From the NCBI GenBank assembly GCA_000403945.1, contig APFI01000119.1, positions 1 to 8,665 of the forward strand: DNA of 8,665 nucleotides, given 5' to 3'. This DNA comes from Desulfovibrio sp. Dsv1. Lineage in GTDB: Bacteria; Desulfobacterota; Desulfovibrionia; Desulfovibrionales; Desulfovibrionaceae. Below the pieces are notes generated by a model that saw nothing but the letters and a program-made list of their open reading frames with translations, was not told the DNA's origin and did no database searches. How positions within the stretch are numbered: the stretch's first letter is position 1; each line of letters begins with the position of its first letter. The position numbers were made by a program, and so were the translations under genes. Below, piece by piece: positions 1-6,787 of this stretch.

Positions 1-2
1 CG

Positions 3-1607
3 CTCTGCGTTTTTGATCCGGATCTTCTGCCGGGGCTTTTGAGCGGGCTTGCGCCCCTGGGCTGTACGCTGGCCCTGCCCGCCGGGCTGCTTGAAACCTG
101 CGCGCCTCTGGCGAAGGCAGGCGCGCGTCTGACACCGCTGGCGCTTCCCGCCGCCGGAGAGGACGGAAAGCCTAGCGCTGAGAGTCTGCGCGCGGCCTTT
201 CGCGGGCTGGCCGGAGAGGAAGGCCGAGTGGACGGTGTATTTTTCGCGCCCGCTCCAGGGGATGCCGCCGCATCCTCCCCGCTGGAAAATTGCCTGCGTC
301 CGGCCTTGAACCACGGTCTGCGTTACGCGTGTTGCTTCATCCGTCCGCCCTTGACGTCCGAGGTTGTGGAGACGACTCTGGCCGATGGCGGCCCACTGGT
401 CGGTAGGCTGGCGTATCTGGCCCGGGAGGGCGGCTTCGCCTACCGCGCCGTTGTTTTGTTGGACGACGGTCAGGGGACCGGCCCCAATGAGCTTGGAGAT
501 ATGCTGGCCCGCGAGTTGCTGCGGGGGGACAGTGAACGAGTGGTCTGGGCCCGCGAAAGCGGCCTTTATCCCGGCTGCACGCCGCGCGGGCCGCGCTTGG
601 TGGAAAGGCCGGAATTTTTCCCGCTGGTTTTTCCGGATCCCCAGCCCCCCCTCCGACCCACGGCCACCTTGTTTCAGGGGGCCTGCCAGTTTTCCCGTTT
701 CGCGGACCCGGCTCTTGCCGTACATGGCGGAGGGGCGGGCAATGCCGCAGCGCCCCGGCTACCCGTCAGCCGTGCCCTTCAGGCCCTGCTGGAAGGCTCC
801 CGCCTTCTGTTGCCCTGGCTGGCCGTTACCGGCCTGTCCGACGTGCGCTTTCATGAACCGCCGTTGCTGCCGCCGGGTGTCACCCGCGAATGCCGTCTGA
901 GCGTGGAAGCCCGGCCCTGGCTGATGCACGACCGGGTTATGACCCGCATGTGCCGCGCGGATCTCACGGTTCGTGAACTGACGGAGAACGGCCGGCATAC
1001 GGATCACTACGCCCCGGTGGCCGAAGGCATGGTGCTGCTGTCCGCCGCCTCCGGCGAGGTGCCTCCGCTCTGGCCCGCCGCCGGGCCGGATGCCGTCTGC
1101 CGTGAGGATGCGGCAACAGGCGGGGGCGGTGAGGAACTGGCCGTATTTTACGACGTGCTGGGCCTGTCCGCGCCCTGGCAGATGTTGTCCGGCTTTGCGG
1201 CGCTGCCCGGCGAGATGTACCGGGCGGCCCTGACCACTCCAGAAGTGCCCATTGCCCCCGAAGGCAATTGGGGGTATGCTGATTGCCTGCACATGGTGGA
1301 AGGGATAGTCCAAGCCGCATCTCTGGCTCTAGCCCGGCAGGGGGTCGGCGCGATGCGCCCATGTGGCGCGGACGCCGTTGCCATGGCGGCCGAACTGCGG
1401 CGCTGGCGGCTTAATGCGGCGGGTTTTATCCGCTTTGGCGGAGAGCGTGGCGCGCGAGGGCTGTGGCGTCTGCAATTGCGGCGTTCTTGGGCCGATGGCA
1501 GGTTGCTGCGCTTTGACGCCCAGATTTCCGACGCGCGGGAGCGCGTGCTGCTGACCCTCCATCATCTGGAATTTGACCGGCTGGAACCGGCGTCTTCTGC
1601 GGAATAA
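3..1607 (+). CDS. C-terminal part of a polyketide/PUFA-synthase-like multidomain enzyme (KR-like + dehydratase-like domains), 5' end outside window
   Basis: The frame is open to the left edge. A TTG at 39 could be read as a start, but in-frame codons from 3 to 38 look like the same protein, so I treat the gene as 5'-truncated. Residues below count from the TTG. Residues 1-190 resemble the C-terminal half of a ketoreductase (SDR) domain: VDGVFFAP at 64-71, then LARELLRGDSERVVWA near 156-171, like the RELL...VEVGY segment of type I PKS ketoreductases. No Ser-Tyr-Asn set is seen here. Residues 205-515 fit a PKS-type double-hotdog dehydratase. H229 lies in an HxxxxGxxxxP pattern (catalytic His motif with one extra residue), followed by a first hotdog to about 336. 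A second hotdog starts near FYDVLGL (370) and holds LHMVEGIVQAA (417-427), where Glu421 sits at the place of the usual Asp. The role inferred is reduction/dehydration of acyl chains in the cytoplasm. Family assignment is moderate and the product is unknown. The TolC-type gene follows 77 bases downstream. Confidence 0.62.
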   Translation, partial: LCVFDPDLLPGLLSGLAPLGCTLALPAGLLETCAPLAKAGARLTPLALPAAGEDGKPSAESLRAAFRGLAGEEGRVDGVFFAPAPGDAAASSPLENCLRPALNHGLRYACCFIRPPLTSEVVETTLADGGPLVGRLAYLAREGGFAYRAVVLLDDGQGTGPNELGDMLARELLRGDSERVVWARESGLYPGCTPRGPRLVERPEFFPLVFPDPQPPLRPTATLFQGACQFSRFADPALAVHGGGAGNAAAPRLPVSRALQALLEGSRLLLPWLAVTGLSDVRFHEPPLLPPGVTRECRLSVEARPWLMHDRVMTRMCRADLTVRELTENGRHTDHYAPVAEGMVLLSAASGEVPPLWPAAGPDAVCREDAATGGGGEELAVFYDVLGLSAPWQMLSGFAALPGEMYRAALTTPEVPIAPEGNWGYADCLHMVEGIVQAASLALARQGVGAMRPCGADAVAMAAELRRWRLNAAGFIRFGGERGARGLWRLQLRRSWADGRLLRFDAQISDARERVLLTLHHLEFDRLEPASSAE

Positions 1608-1668
1608 TCGCCGGTCGCCGTTGAACAATCTTGACATGGCGCGCCGTCGCTCTCCGGCGCAAGCCCGC

Positions 1669-1675
1669 AAAGGGG
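1669..1675 (+). promoter_or_regulatory. Probable ribosome binding site for the TolC-family gene
   Basis: AAAGGGG lies 9 bases before ATG 1685. It supports that ATG over the upstream in-frame TTG at 1631, which would add 18 residues, rich in Arg and Lys, ahead of the signal peptide. Confidence 0.45.
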
Positions 1676-1684
1676 CGATCACCG

Positions 1685-3151
1685 ATGCCGTATTTCGCAT
1701 CATCCATGCCGTCAGCGCGCGCTTTTCTGCCGCTGTTCTTGGTTTTGACCCTGTTTTTTCCGGCCTGCGCCTCCAACAAGGCCGGGCTCAAATCGCCGGA
1801 ACTGCCAGCCAGACACTGGCTGGAGGAAGCTCCGGGCGTTCCCGTGGAAAACAAGGCCAAACTGGAAGCCGCTGTGCCCAACCTGTATGACGCGGGCAAG
1901 ATCTTTAGCTTTGAGGATTGCGTTTTTCTGACCATCCAGCAGTCGCCCCTGCTGGTCAACAGCGCCGTGGACTTGGAAATCAAGCGTGTGGCCCTTACCG
2001 ACGCGATCTGGAAGTATCTGCCCGAACCGCGCATGACGTTCCAGGTTTCCAATAATCTGACCCGCCTGAACATGGATAATAAGGACACGCCCGGCGATTA
2101 CGGGCGGACCAAACTGCGGGTCGGCTTTTATGCCGCTTTTCCCAATCCCGTGGCTACCTATTTCGAACATCAGGTACAGAAACTCATGGTCAATCTGGCC
2201 ATTGCCACGCATCGCAAGGCCATCGGCGAGGCTGTCTATAAAATCGCCCAGACTTATCTGAAGCTCCAGGCCCAAAGCAAAATCGTGGCCGCCCAGAAAG
2301 AGCTTCTGCCTGTGGGCAAGGAGTTGATCTCCTACTGGCAACAGGTGGAGGCCGTGGAGGGGCGTCAGGGGGTGTCGCTCAATCTGGCCACACAGCACCA
2401 GCGCGAATTGGAACTGACCATTGAGAAGACCCATATGGAAGAGATTATGCAGCGCACCCAGCTCAAGATTCTGGCTGGGGTGGAGCCGCAACAGTGTTTG
2501 AACGTGGACACCGAGAGCGCTGGCGATATCCTGACCGGTTTTGACGGGCACAAGCTGAAGTGGGAAGAGCGCTGGCCCGCCACAGAGGATGATCTATTGC
2601 TGCGCGCGCAGGTCAAGTTGTTCGACTACAACATCATGGTGGCCTGGGCTCAGTATATTCCGGACATGTCCATTCAGGTCAACAACAACCCGCCGGTCGG
2701 CCAGTACCAGCCGGTCAGCGGCAGTGAAGACACTTTTCTGCACCTGACCTTCGACTTCCCGTTGTTGGACTGGGGCCGCCGTTACCGCGGCGTACAGACC
2801 GCCCGTATGCAAAAGGCTCAAGCCTTCCACGAAATGGCCCGCAAACGCACGGATTATTCCAATACATGGCTGCAGGCCGAACAGCGTGTGGCTCTGGCCG
2901 AGACCGAACTCAAACTGGCCAAAACCCGCTTTGACACGGCGGAACTGCAGTACAAGGAAGCGCGTATTTCCTTCAACGAAGGCACGGAGCAACTGCCTGT
3001 GGTAGCCGACCGCCAGGAGTCCATGGTCAATGCCCGCATCACATACATCAATGCAGAGCTGGAATACAAATTGGCCAATCTGGAATGGATGTATGTGGCC
3101 AATCTCCTGCAGGAACGCTTCCTGGGCCTACCCGCCAAGGAGTTCATCTGA
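1685..3151 (+). CDS. TolC-family outer-membrane efflux lipoprotein
   Basis: The protein has 488 residues from ATG 1685; ATG 1706 is an alternative. A hydrophobic signal (AFLPLFLVLTLFF) ends in FPAC, with Cys28 as the likely lipidated first residue of the mature protein. This is an imperfect lipobox. The body is typical of the outer-membrane efflux protein family: a FEDCVFLTIQQSPLL start segment near residue 75, long amphipathic helices rich in Gln, Glu, Ala and Leu, and two structural repeats. The second repeat starts near YIPDMSIQVNN, after LLLRAQVKLFDYNIMVA. The C-terminal helices (LAETELKLAKTRFDTAELQYKEA region) mirror those of the first repeat. In the family, three copies form a channel through the outer membrane with a long periplasmic tunnel. 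The next gene encodes an adaptor and overlaps the stop by one base, so the two products very likely act together. The substrate is not known. It could be the product of the upstream synthase. Family call is firm; specific role is inference. Confidence 0.88.
   Translation: MPYFASSMPSARAFLPLFLVLTLFFPACASNKAGLKSPELPARHWLEEAPGVPVENKAKLEAAVPNLYDAGKIFSFEDCVFLTIQQSPLLVNSAVDLEIKRVALTDAIWKYLPEPRMTFQVSNNLTRLNMDNKDTPGDYGRTKLRVGFYAAFPNPVATYFEHQVQKLMVNLAIATHRKAIGEAVYKIAQTYLKLQAQSKIVAAQKELLPVGKELISYWQQVEAVEGRQGVSLNLATQHQRELELTIEKTHMEEIMQRTQLKILAGVEPQQCLNVDTESAGDILTGFDGHKLKWEERWPATEDDLLLRAQVKLFDYNIMVAWAQYIPDMSIQVNNNPPVGQYQPVSGSEDTFLHLTFDFPLLDWGRRYRGVQTARMQKAQAFHEMARKRTDYSNTWLQAEQRVALAETELKLAKTRFDTAELQYKEARISFNEGTEQLPVVADRQESMVNARITYINAELEYKLANLEWMYVANLLQERFLGLPAKEFI
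3137..3142 (+). promoter_or_regulatory. Ribosome binding site that fixes the adaptor start
   Basis: AAGGAG lies inside the end of the TolC-type gene, 8 bases before ATG 3151. Together with the TGATG overlap it marks 3151 as the start rather than the in-frame codon at 3085. It also suggests translational coupling. Confidence 0.7.
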
Positions 3152-4086
3152 TGTTGTCCCTTGTTTTCTCTTCCCTTTTTTCCTGCCGGGCGCTGAGGGC
3201 CGCGCTGTGCTGTGCCATCCTGTGGCTGTCTACTTCCGGTCCCGCCTTGGCCGCCGAGGCCGCCACAATCCTGACCGGCAAGGTGGTCACCACCGTGACT
3301 CGCGCCGTGCCCATCCCCTTTAACTCAATAGTGGACGATGTGCTGGTCAAACCCGGCGATGCGGTACAGAAAGGCTCGCCCCTGCTCCGTTATCATCTGC
3401 AGGAAGAGGCTGAACGGATTCTGCAGCGCGAAGTGAGAACCGGTGCGGGCACCGAAGACCTCAAAGGGCAGGTGCTGGATTTCGAACGGCGCCTGGCCGA
3501 GACCACGGCCCAGCGCAACAAGGCCCGCCAGTTGGTGGCTTCGGGTTTGGGTTCGCGTCAAGCTCTGGCCCGGCTGGAAGACGATGTGAACTCTCTCAAA
3601 AGCCGCATTGCTCTCTTGGGCGGCACCATCCAGAAGGCCGAAAAAAATTTCGCCGCCCGGCTCAAGGAACTGGCGGGCTATTACGGTATGCCCATCAAGG
3701 AAGGCGAGCAACTGCCCGCCACCCTGGTGCTGACCTCACCCATCAAAGGCTATGTGCTTTCCCTGGACGCGACGCTCAATCCCGGCACGGTCCTGGCCGC
3801 CGGCATCATGCCCATCCGCGTGGGGCAGCTCAATCCCGTGCTGATCCAGGTGCCGGTCTATGAGGCCGAGGTGAGCGGCATCAAGGAGGGCAACACCGCC
3901 GAAGTGGAAATTCCTTCCTTGGGCAACAAGAAGTTCACGGCTACGGTCAACGAAATATCCTGGGTTTCCAATGACATGAACGTGGGTAATCCGTCCTACT
4001 ACACGGTGGAGCTGACCGTGCCCAATCCCGACCTTGAACTGAAGCCCGGCTTCAAGGCTATTGTGCGTTTCAGCGGGAGCAGGTAA
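3151..4086 (+). CDS. HlyD/MFP-type periplasmic adaptor (membrane fusion protein)
   Basis: The protein has 311 residues from ATG 3151. An N-terminal signal (ALCCAILWLSTSG) ends in ALA at 32-34 before AEA, so it looks cleavable rather than a lasting membrane anchor. Residues 56-84 (VDDVLVKPGDAVQKGSPLL at 61-79) are the first half of the biotinyl-lipoyl domain. Residues 85-178 are charged and heptad-like and fit the alpha-helical hairpin that docks onto TolC. Residues 191-227 (LTSPIKGYVLSLD...PGTVLAAG) are the returning lipoyl half. Residues 228-308 fit the beta-barrel domain, ending PDLELKPGFKAIVRF. It is near the short end for the family, with little or no C-terminal membrane-proximal domain. 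Adaptors join an inner-membrane transporter to TolC in the periplasm. It is coupled to the TolC-type gene (one-base overlap) and followed 9 bases on by a flippase gene. The usual ABC or RND partner is not in the window. Family is confident; partner and cargo are inference. Confidence 0.85.
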   Translation: MLSLVFSSLFSCRALRAALCCAILWLSTSGPALAAEAATILTGKVVTTVTRAVPIPFNSIVDDVLVKPGDAVQKGSPLLRYHLQEEAERILQREVRTGAGTEDLKGQVLDFERRLAETTAQRNKARQLVASGLGSRQALARLEDDVNSLKSRIALLGGTIQKAEKNFAARLKELAGYYGMPIKEGEQLPATLVLTSPIKGYVLSLDATLNPGTVLAAGIMPIRVGQLNPVLIQVPVYEAEVSGIKEGNTAEVEIPSLGNKKFTATVNEISWVSNDMNVGNPSYYTVELTVPNPDLELKPGFKAIVRFSGSR

Positions 4087-4095
4087 GCCGCCTCC

Positions 4096-5520
4096 ATGAA
4101 GCTGAAAAACATCCCCCGGCGGCTCGGCTATGTTTTGGGCGCGCAATGGATGCGAGATCTCTCTTGGACCCTGTTCACCATTTTGCTGGCCCGTCGCAGT
4201 CCGGACATTCTGGGCCAGATCGTACTGGCCCTGACTTTCGGCTATCTGGTCAAAACCGTGGCCGACGTGGGCCTCAACGACTTTCTGCTTTCCACCTTCG
4301 CCCGGCGTGAGGGCCGGCCCCGCGCCCTGCTGGGCGAAGTGAGCTGGCTCAAGATCGTGGTCTTGTTGGTGGCCCTGTGTGTCACTTGGCTGGTTACCGG
4401 CTGGCAACAGTACACGCCAGAACTGCGTCTGATCGTGCTCTGCGTCGCCGCTGGCCTGGGGCTGGATGCCGTCAGCGATTCCTTTTTTGCGCTCTGCCAA
4501 GCCCGGGGGCGGCAGGATGTGGAAATGCGCATCCGCGTGCCGTCGGCTCTCGTCGGCATCGGCTACGGCATCGCCTGCGTCCTGCTGGGTGCGCCGTCCC
4601 TCCTCATCGCACTGTACAAGCCCGTGGAATCTCTGCTTTGCATTGTTCTGGTGCTCGGCGCGCTGGGGCGTAATCCCTTGGCCGGGGTGGGTATGGACGG
4701 CATGCTGGATCTGGCCCGGCGGATGAAGAGCGGTCTGATTTTTACCTGCATGGCGGCCTGCGCCATGTTTTACAACAAGATCAATGTGATTTTTCTCAAA
4801 CAGTACGGCGGTGACGCGGATGTGGGCGGTTACGGCGTGGCTTGGGAAACTGTGGAAGGCCTGTCCGTGCTGGTCTCCAGCGCGCTGTTGGGCAAGGTGA
4901 TCTTTCCGCTGCTGACCAAACTCTGGCAGCAGGACCGCGCGGGCTTCCGGCGGCTGACCGGACAGACCGCGCGCACGCTCTGGGCGGCCTCTCTGCCGGT
5001 GATCTTTCTGATCTGCGTGGAGAGTGACCGCTTTTTACCCCTGATTTACGGCCTCAATTACGCGAGCGCTGTGACGGCCCAGTGTCTGCTTACGCCCTGC
5101 TTGGCCACGGCTTTTCTGCACAACCTGGCGGCCTATGCCATGATCGGCATGCATCGGCATAAATTGCTCCTGGGCTTTTATCTCAGCGGGCTGGCGCTCA
5201 ATCTTGTTTGCTGCTTTACTCTGATTCCGGCCATGCCACTGGAAGGTGCGGCCCTCTCCCTGACAATTACCAAGGTCTGGGTCGCCATCCTGACAGTCAG
5301 CTTTTTTCAGTGGGCGGCCAGACCCATGAGTCTGGTCCAGTGGGTTTTGATGCTCGGGGCCGCCTCTGCCGCTGTGGGCTTGTGGTGGGGAATGGGTCTT
5401 GTTTTGCCGCGCGAAGTGGCGGAACTGGCCGGTCTGCTGCCGTTGCTGGCGCTGTTCTGGTTCTGGCGGCCGCCGCCGCCTTTTGAAAAAGATGAGGCCG
5501 CTCCGGCACCGGCGGGTTGA
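4096..5520 (+). CDS. MOP-superfamily polysaccharide/lipid flippase (Wzx/MATE-like)
   Basis: The protein has 474 residues, starting at ATG 4096, 9 bases after the adaptor stop. Its ribosome site is weak (GGAG near 4076-4079), which suggests coupled translation. It is strongly hydrophobic, with about 12 or more helices (for example around 41-56, 86-101, 111-128, 151-172, 178-190, 213-227, 255-272, 294-308, 325-350, 357-377, 384-404, 412-437 and 443-457). Family signs are YNKINVIFLKQYGG..VGGYGVAW (226-250), FLPLIYGLNYASA (313-325) and, near 350-390, GMHRHKLLLGFYLSG then an Asn/Ile-Pro segment ending LEGAALSLTIT. These are the usual landmarks of Wzx-type oligosaccharide flippases. The C-terminus is a charged, Pro-rich cytoplasmic tail. 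Such proteins move lipid-linked sugars or other amphipathic molecules from the inner to the outer leaflet of the inner membrane. Here it may feed the adaptor/TolC pair, or flip a lipid made by the upstream synthase. The family is well supported and the substrate unknown. Confidence 0.85.
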   Translation: MKLKNIPRRLGYVLGAQWMRDLSWTLFTILLARRSPDILGQIVLALTFGYLVKTVADVGLNDFLLSTFARREGRPRALLGEVSWLKIVVLLVALCVTWLVTGWQQYTPELRLIVLCVAAGLGLDAVSDSFFALCQARGRQDVEMRIRVPSALVGIGYGIACVLLGAPSLLIALYKPVESLLCIVLVLGALGRNPLAGVGMDGMLDLARRMKSGLIFTCMAACAMFYNKINVIFLKQYGGDADVGGYGVAWETVEGLSVLVSSALLGKVIFPLLTKLWQQDRAGFRRLTGQTARTLWAASLPVIFLICVESDRFLPLIYGLNYASAVTAQCLLTPCLATAFLHNLAAYAMIGMHRHKLLLGFYLSGLALNLVCCFTLIPAMPLEGAALSLTITKVWVAILTVSFFQWAARPMSLVQWVLMLGAASAAVGLWWGMGLVLPREVAELAGLLPLLALFWFWRPPPPFEKDEAAPAPAG

Positions 5521-5586
5521 CGCCGCCGCGTCGGTTGTGAATCTGGTCCGGGGGATAAAATTTATGGGGAATAAATAAATATAGGT

Positions 5587-5611
5587 AGTCCCCCGGTTTT
5601 GTCGGAGGACT
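5587..5611. repeat. Imperfect hairpin just downstream of the flippase operon
   Basis: AGTCC (5587-5591) pairs with GGACT (5607-5611). After one C-A mismatch, CCG (5593-5595) pairs with CGG (5603-5605). There is no T-run on the plus side. On the minus strand the dyad is followed by a T/A-rich run (5560-5586), so if it is a terminator it would suit leftward transcription. Weak. Confidence 0.25.
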
Positions 5612-5642
5612 CCGAAAGCTTGGCTTATGCGGCAACAGAAAA

Positions 5643-5686
5643 GACCTCCAGTCAGGGAACCGCTCAAAGCGCCAGGGCGGGAGGTC
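5643..5686. repeat. Nested inverted repeat
   Basis: GACCTCC (5643-5649) pairs perfectly with GGAGGTC (5680-5686). The loop between them holds a second small hairpin, CGCT (5661-5664) with AGCG (5668-5671). It may be a structured RNA or decayed element end. No function can be assigned. Confidence 0.25.
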
Positions 5687-5762
5687 CTTAATGGAAAACA
5701 AAAGTCTAAACTGTTCAAGCCGGTTGTGCAACTCTCATATAGTCTGGATTCAAGAATACGGA

Positions 5763-5782
5763 AAACAGAAACAGTCCTGTTT
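5763..5782. repeat. Tandem AAACAG followed by CTGTTT
   Basis: AAACAG occurs twice in tandem (5763-5768 and 5769-5774). After two bases comes its inverse, CTGTTT (5777-5782), giving the dyad AAACAGTCCTGTTT. The unit is flanked by a direct repeat AATACGG at 5755-5761 and 5783-5789. It could be an operator or chance; no promoter was seen beside it. Confidence 0.25.
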
Positions 5783-5934
5783 AATACGGGAAGAACTGGG
5801 GGTGTCTGCATAAGTCGGCGGAGCGAAAGCACAGCAAAATACCAGTGGGGCATCTTTTAGGCGGTCATATCCATATCCTGATACCAATATCACCCAAGAT
5901 GGCGGCGTCTTCAATGGTATATAAAAGGCAAGAG

Positions 5935-5950
5935 TGCCATATACATGGCA
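5935..5950. repeat. Short perfect dyad TGCCAT-ATAC-ATGGCA
   Basis: Six-base arms with a 4-base loop lie about 50 bases before the left end of the insertion-sequence remnant. There is no T-run. Possibly chance. Confidence 0.2.
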
Positions 5951-6003
5951 GGAAATATAAGTGGCCATCGAAGGAATTTTACTGAGGGGTCTTGGACCTA
6001 GAT

Positions 6004-6013
6004 AGTGTTTACA
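6004..6013 (+). repeat. Left terminal inverted repeat of the IS remnant
   Basis: AGTGTTTACA. It pairs with 6712-6721 at 8 of 10 positions and lies 45 bases before the transposase ATG at 6059. Confidence 0.5.
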
Positions 6014-6058
6014 CGAATCTTATGTTGCACGAGGACGCCATATAGCGAGGGTGTTCTC

Positions 6059-6706
6059 ATGAAAAATGCACAACGGCGGCACGATATATCCGGTGCCGTT
6101 TGGACAAACCGGACAGCGGGGCGGCAAAAGATAATCGCCTGTTTATCAACGCCGTTTTCCGGATCTTGCGGACAGGAGCGCTGCGGCGCTATTTGCCTCC
6201 TGAATATGGGAAAATAGGGAACAGCACGTCGGCGTTTCATTCGCCGGCGAGATGAACGGATATGGGAAAAACCGCTTGAAATATTGATTGGTGAACCGGA
6301 TTTTGAATGGCTGATGACTGATGCCGGTCACCGCAAACTCCGCCCGCGCGCGACGGGAACCAGATGCGTAAAACAGGGAATGAGGCGCACAAAAGGAGGC
6401 CCGACAGTAAAATACACCTGGCTGCGGATGCGCATGGCATGCCGGTCCGGGTTATTGTGACGGCGGGCGCCGGCCTTGACTGGCGGCATCGCCGCCCGGC
6501 ATTTGCCGACGGATCGCGGCAGCGACACAGGTGGACTCAGAATCCGGCTGCGAGATTGTTATTCCGCCCAGAAAGAACCGCAGGAATCAATGGGATACGA
6601 TAAAGGGATCCGCCGCGTCCGCCACTTGGCAGAAAACGCCTTTTCACACCTCTGCGCGGCCGCCCAAATCAGGCGCATTGCCCTGCGGTTGAAAGCGTTA
6701 GCATGA
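6059..6706 (+). pseudogene. IS5-family DDE transposase, frameshifted and internally deleted
   Basis: Several frames must be joined to follow the protein. The start ATG 6059, with GAGG 8 bases upstream, gives MKNAQRRHDISGAVW. A second frame from about 6103 gives AKDNRLFINAVFRILRTGA then LPPEYG. From 6242 a third stretch gives RRRDERIWEKPLEILIGE, then PDFEWLMTDAGH with the first catalytic Asp at 6320-6322. From 6403 another frame gives DSKIHLAADAHGMPVRVIV. From about 6503 the last frame gives TDRGSDTGG (second Asp at 6512-6514), then HLAENAF (catalytic Glu at 6632-6634) and a normal-looking end QIRRIALRLKALA with a stop at 6704-6706. About 18 residues between AENAFSHL and AAAQIRR seem deleted, as are some between ISGAVW and AKDNR. 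These blocks match the conserved order of IS427-group transposases. All three DDE residues can still be seen, but no single frame carries them. Confidence 0.85.
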
Positions 6707-6711
6707 ACTTA

Positions 6712-6721
6712 TGTAGGCACT
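6712..6721 (-). repeat. Right terminal inverted repeat of the IS remnant
   Basis: TGTAGGCACT on the plus strand, partner of 6004-6013. It ends 66 bases before the rlmN start, so the element's edge forms most of the region upstream of rlmN. Confidence 0.5.
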
Positions 6722-6787
6722 GTTACAAGGTACAAGCCCATACCTTCACGCCGGAAAACAGAAAATCTCACCGGGCAGGATATCTCC

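Larger units (their letters stand above)
5521..6000. other. Gene-free, AT-richer intergenic stretch with small inverted repeats
   Basis: No reading frame here resembles a protein family I know. Base composition is visibly lower in GC than the flanking genes, with AT-rich patches at 5556-5584 and 5915-5965. Short dyads are listed separately. No clear T-tailed terminator for the upstream operon and no convincing -35/-10 pair was found. It looks like decayed or acquired DNA between the operon and the insertion-sequence remnant. Confidence 0.5.
6001..6724 (+). mobile_element. Decayed IS5-family (IS427-like) insertion sequence
   Basis: The span is defined by transposase remnants on the plus strand and by imperfect terminal repeats: AGTGTTTACA at 6004-6013 and TGTAGGCACT at 6712-6721 (8 of 10 paired). 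A TA dinucleotide lies outside each end (5999-6000 and 6724-6725), which would fit the short TA-type target duplication known for this group. The exact end bases differ by one position between sides. At about 720 bases it is shorter than an intact element of this kind (about 830 from memory), consistent with internal deletions. It is not expected to move by itself. Confidence 0.7.

Noticed and set aside
759..1313. Long minus-strand open frame opposite the synthase gene
   Set aside because: It is a frame shadow of high-GC coding DNA with no family resemblance. The plus strand carries a coherent domain.
1631..1636. Perfect TTGACA -35-like hexamer between the synthase and the TolC-type gene
   Set aside because: No -10-like sequence lies 16-18 bases downstream; the region is GC-rich (around TCCGGC). 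Probably chance, so no internal promoter is called.
1712..2551. Minus-strand open frame of 279 codons opposite the TolC-type gene
   Set aside because: His/Gln/Leu-rich antisense translation typical of a shadow. The plus-strand product is clearly a TolC-family protein.
5587..5611. Rho-independent terminator for the flippase operon
   Set aside because: The hairpin is imperfect and not followed by a T-run on the plus strand, so it is listed only as a repeat.
5035..5853. Minus-strand open frame of 272 codons running across the end of the flippase gene
   Set aside because: Most of it is antisense to the flippase. The rest lies in the dyad-rich intergenic stretch and shows no domain or good start.
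5627..5860. Small 77-codon plus-strand frame in the intergenic region
   Set aside because: Composition is not protein-like in any recognised way, there is no ribosome site, and it overlaps the inverted repeats.
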